From contig JBCDFA010000325.1 in the NCBI GenBank assembly GCA_039178835.1, positions 1-9,240 of the forward strand: a stretch of DNA of 9,240 bases, given 5' to 3'. The notes under the pieces are model-generated. The model did not search any database and was not told the DNA's origin. It worked only from the letters and a program-made list of their open reading frames with translations. This DNA is from AL-N1 sp039178835. Lineage in GTDB: Bacteria; Chloroflexota; Chloroflexia; Chloroflexales; Roseiflexaceae. Positions 7,178 to 9,240 of this stretch are shown here, in pieces (position 1 is the stretch's first letter; each line of letters begins with the position of its first letter). The position numbers and the translations under genes are program-made.

Positions 7178-8206
7178 GTGCAAAAGCACAAACATGTTGT
7201 TTTGCCTGTACTCGTGCTTGCCGTCGTACTCAGCGCTTGTGGTAGGCAGACAACCACACAGGAGGCATCTACAGTAGAAGTCGACCGCCCGACACGGGTG
7301 CAGGTTCTGGAGACAACTGATACCTATCGGTTGGTCGAGCATTCTCTGGGCGAAGCGCAGGTTCCTCTGGAGCCACAACGGATTGTGGCCGTCAGTGGCA
7401 TCTGGGAATTTGAAGCCCTACTGGTGTTGGATGTGCACCCCATCGCGGCGGCGGGTGACGATGCCGGCTTCCGACGGACGGCCTGGTTTCCGCATATGGA
7501 GCCCTATATCGACGATGATCAGATTGAGCGGCTGCCTTCCCGACGCAGCATCAACCTCGAAGCGGTCGTGCGGATGCAACCCGATCTCATAATCGGCATG
7601 AGCAACTGGATCGAGCCGACTTATGACGAGTTGAGTCAGACTGCCCCGACGGTGGGGATCCATCATGAATTGTCTTGGCAAGACACCCTTGTAGATGTAG
7701 CTAGAGTGGTAGATCGGGTGATGCAGGCGGAGGCCTACATTGAAGACTATGAGCAGCGGCTCACTGACTTGGCAACTCGTTATGATGATGTTCTGAACGG
7801 GACAACCTTTAGTGAAGTTAAGAGTTTTATCGAAGCCCGGAATGAAATTCACGTTATCAATGGACGAGAAGCTACTACTATCTTCACCCGACTGGGGATG
7901 GTGCAGGCGCCCGCGTTAGAACAGGAACTGGGTCTGAACTTTGAGTCAATCTTTCTCAGTCTGGAGCGGATAGACATACTCGACGCAGATGCCATCTTTG
8001 TCTACCACTACCCAACTGAGAACGAGTTACAAGAAGTAGAGGCCATCCGCACCCATCCGCTCTTCCGCGAATTCGAGGCGGTCGAACAAGAACAAATCTT
8101 TCCTGTACGGTCGGAGTGGTGGTTTAGGGGACCGATCAGTAACCAGCGGATGGTCGATGATCTGGAAAACGAGATATTGCCGACGCTAGCGGATGAGACA
8201 CGGTGA
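7178..8206 (+). CDS. FecB-type substrate-binding lipoprotein without Cys pair (gene 6)
   Basis: The product is a 342-residue single-domain binding lipoprotein beginning at GTG 7178. The signal peptide (QKHKH n-region, hydrophobic core) ends in lipobox LSAC, with lipidation predicted at Cys21, the only cysteine in the protein. The tether is short, contains Arg23, Arg37 and Arg40, and lacks the acidic low-complexity run of its neighbours. The domain shows RLVEHSLGEAQVP, EPQRIV, MQPDLII, LSQTAPT, SWQDTLVDVARV and HPLFREFEAVEQ. A WWFRG motif (W314, W315, R317) sits where this family usually places ligand-contacting residues of the C-lobe. DNA is locally GC-richer than the rest (41 of 60 bases at 7441-7500). 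The upstream gap is 91 bp, so it could have its own promoter. It is the most divergent complete gene here and may bind a different ligand. Confidence 0.9.
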   Translation: MQKHKHVVLPVLVLAVVLSACGRQTTTQEASTVEVDRPTRVQVLETTDTYRLVEHSLGEAQVPLEPQRIVAVSGIWEFEALLVLDVHPIAAAGDDAGFRRTAWFPHMEPYIDDDQIERLPSRRSINLEAVVRMQPDLIIGMSNWIEPTYDELSQTAPTVGIHHELSWQDTLVDVARVVDRVMQAEAYIEDYEQRLTDLATRYDDVLNGTTFSEVKSFIEARNEIHVINGREATTIFTRLGMVQAPALEQELGLNFESIFLSLERIDILDADAIFVYHYPTENELQEVEAIRTHPLFREFEAVEQEQIFPVRSEWWFRGPISNQRMVDDLENEILPTLADETR

Positions 8207-8355
8207 ATCTCAATATACAGAGCAAAATTGTATTTCACACCTCACCATAACCAAACAGGTAACACAAATTAATAGACACGAGTATACGGGTCGGTCATTT
8301 CTCATAAAGTAACATGAATAAAGAATACAGAATGAACATCAAAGGACAAACATCC
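8207..8355 (+). other. Largest intergenic gap (149 bp), between genes 6 and 7
   Basis: This AT-rich gap has no hairpin followed by a T-run and no clear -35/-10 pair. In-frame ATGs at 8314 and 8332 open into gene 7 but lack a good ribosome binding site. As the longest spacer in the window it is the likeliest place for a second promoter, but no element can be pointed to. Confidence 0.4.
8341..8346 (+). promoter_or_regulatory. Ribosome binding site deciding the gene 7 start
   Basis: AAAGGA lies 9 bases before ATG 8356. This choice gives a standard signal peptide starting MKRT, whereas the in-frame ATGs at 8314 and 8332 would add 14 or 8 mostly polar residues. Confidence 0.65.
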
Positions 8356-9240
8356 ATGAAACGCACACTCTATTACATCATACATCTCATTGTACTCCTG
8401 TTCCTTTTGGCTGCTTGTGGTGGCACTGCGACAGAAGAAGCAGGCGGTGCCGAAACCGATCCTGCGACAGAAGAGCAGAGTGCTGTTGAAACTGAGGAGA
8501 CAGATACATCAGTCGAAGAAGTTGAAGCAGCGGCCAGCGGTACGACAGGCTTTCCTGTCATCATCGACCATACATTTGGGAGCACCACAATTCCCGAAGT
8601 ACCAGAGCGCGTTGTCACCATTGGCTATAGTGAGCAGGACCCCGTACTTGCGCTTGGTGTTGTGCCTGTTGCGATACGAGACTGGTTTGGTGATCAGCCG
8701 TCCGCCGTCTGGCCCTGGGCGCAGGATCAGCTTGGTGGCGCTGAACCCGAAGTACTTCAGATGGATTTTGGTCAACTGAACTTTGAGGTGATTGCAACAC
8801 TTGAGCCAGACCTTCTTATTGCTACACATTCAGGCATCACTGAAGAGGAATATGAAACACTCTCCGAGATTGCACCAGTGGTGGCTCAGTCAGGTGATTA
8901 TCCTGATTTTGGAATGCCATGGCAGGAGCAAACACGTGTAATTGGCCAGGCGTTGGGTCGGGCTGAACAGGCCGAGGAACTAGTGGCCGAGGTGGAGGCG
9001 CAAATTGCTGACGCACGTGAGGCCAATCCCGTTTTTGAGACCTCAACAGTAGCGTGGGCCTTCCCCGCAGATGATGCTGGACAGTTGTGGGTGGTTGGCC
9101 CAAATACGCCACCAGTACGCTTTCTCCAAAGCCTTGGGTTGCAATATCCTGATGATATTGCTGATTTTGTGGGAGAACAGGACTCAGCTCAGATTAGTGG
9201 GGAAAGATTAGAAATGCTTGATGTTGATGTCTTGATTCTG
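8356..9240 (+). CDS. FecB-type substrate-binding lipoprotein, truncated by window end (gene 7)
   Basis: The frame is open from ATG 8356 to the last base with no stop, giving 295 visible residues. About 40-60 more would be expected from family length. The signal peptide ends in lipobox LAAC, with lipidation predicted at Cys21. The tether (22-61) has 13 Asp/Glu and no Lys/Arg. The domain begins with FPVIIDHTFGSTTIP, then VPERVV, LGVVPVA, EPDLLIA, LSEIAPVV, WQEQTRVIGQALGR, a long helix and PPVRFLQSLGL. This is the most canonical FecB/FhuD-like sequence in the window, with the usual SLGL C-lobe helix and no cysteine beyond Cys21. The final LWxxLPAVQ-type segment falls beyond the edge. It probably feeds a ferric-chelate importer, and a permease or ATPase gene may lie just downstream. 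Confidence 0.9.
   Translation, partial: MKRTLYYIIHLIVLLFLLAACGGTATEEAGGAETDPATEEQSAVETEETDTSVEEVEAAASGTTGFPVIIDHTFGSTTIPEVPERVVTIGYSEQDPVLALGVVPVAIRDWFGDQPSAVWPWAQDQLGGAEPEVLQMDFGQLNFEVIATLEPDLLIATHSGITEEEYETLSEIAPVVAQSGDYPDFGMPWQEQTRVIGQALGRAEQAEELVAEVEAQIADAREANPVFETSTVAWAFPADDAGQLWVVGPNTPPVRFLQSLGLQYPDDIADFVGEQDSAQISGERLEMLDVDVLIL

Noticed and set aside
7418..7852. Antisense open frame of 144 codons inside gene 6
   Set aside because: It is a shadow of the sense coding sequence, with no domain and no ribosome binding site context.
8314..8334. In-frame ATGs at 8314 and 8332 as starts of gene 7
   Set aside because: Neither has a good Shine-Dalgarno sequence, and both would lengthen the n-region. 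ATG 8356 has AAAGGA at proper spacing.
8207..8355. Intrinsic terminator after gene 6
   Set aside because: No GC-rich hairpin followed by a run of T was found on reading the gap.
8390..8779. Open frame of 129 codons on the + strand in another frame of gene 7
   Set aside because: The frame starting at ATG 8356 has lipobox, tether and family motifs and stays open to the window end; the other frame is basic and low in recognisable features.

Overview
All seven genes in this window lie on the + strand, and all encode surface-anchored substrate-binding lipoproteins of the FecB/FhuD/BtuF type (Peripla_BP_2, the class III binding fold used in iron-siderophore, haem and cobalamin uptake). The left-most and right-most genes run off the window. 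Two of the five complete genes are double-length and carry two complete binding domains each, so the window holds nine binding domains (seven complete, two partial). No permease, ATPase, TonB-type receptor, regulator, RNA gene, CRISPR array or insertion sequence is visible.

The organism is a bacterium of roughly 50% GC. The lipoprotein leaders (hydrophobic stretch, [L/I]-x-A-C lipobox, then C-G-G-Q or similar and an acidic Ser/Thr-rich tether) and the membrane-anchored binding proteins fit a Chloroflexota-like organism such as a Herpetosiphon or Chloroflexus relative. That is inferred from style, not from a marker gene.

Layout: 2-553, 3' end of gene 1 (single domain); 604-2715, gene 2 (two domains); 2788-3894, gene 3 (single, closely related to the second domain of gene 2); 3925-5871, gene 4 (two domains); 5899-7086, gene 5 (single, related to the first domain of gene 2); 7178-8206, gene 6 (single, the outlier); 8356-9240, gene 7 (single, truncated by the window end). 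Gaps are 50, 72, 30, 27, 91 and 149 bp, and no convincing terminator separates any pair. Genes 1-5 look like one transcription unit; genes 6 and 7 may be part of it or have their own promoters.

The domains sort by cysteine content. Class A has a Cys pair bracketing the N-terminal beta hairpin (gene 2 domain 1, both domains of gene 4, gene 5). Class B has a Cys pair 49 residues apart in the C-terminal lobe (gene 2 domain 2, gene 3). Genes 1 (visible part), 6 and 7 (visible part) have neither. Gene 2 is therefore an A-B fusion and gene 4 an A-A fusion. The simplest reading is a bank of duplicated, diverged and repeatedly fused metal-chelate receptors, probably feeding one or a few FecCD/FhuC-type transporters encoded elsewhere. 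Ligands cannot be assigned from sequence alone.
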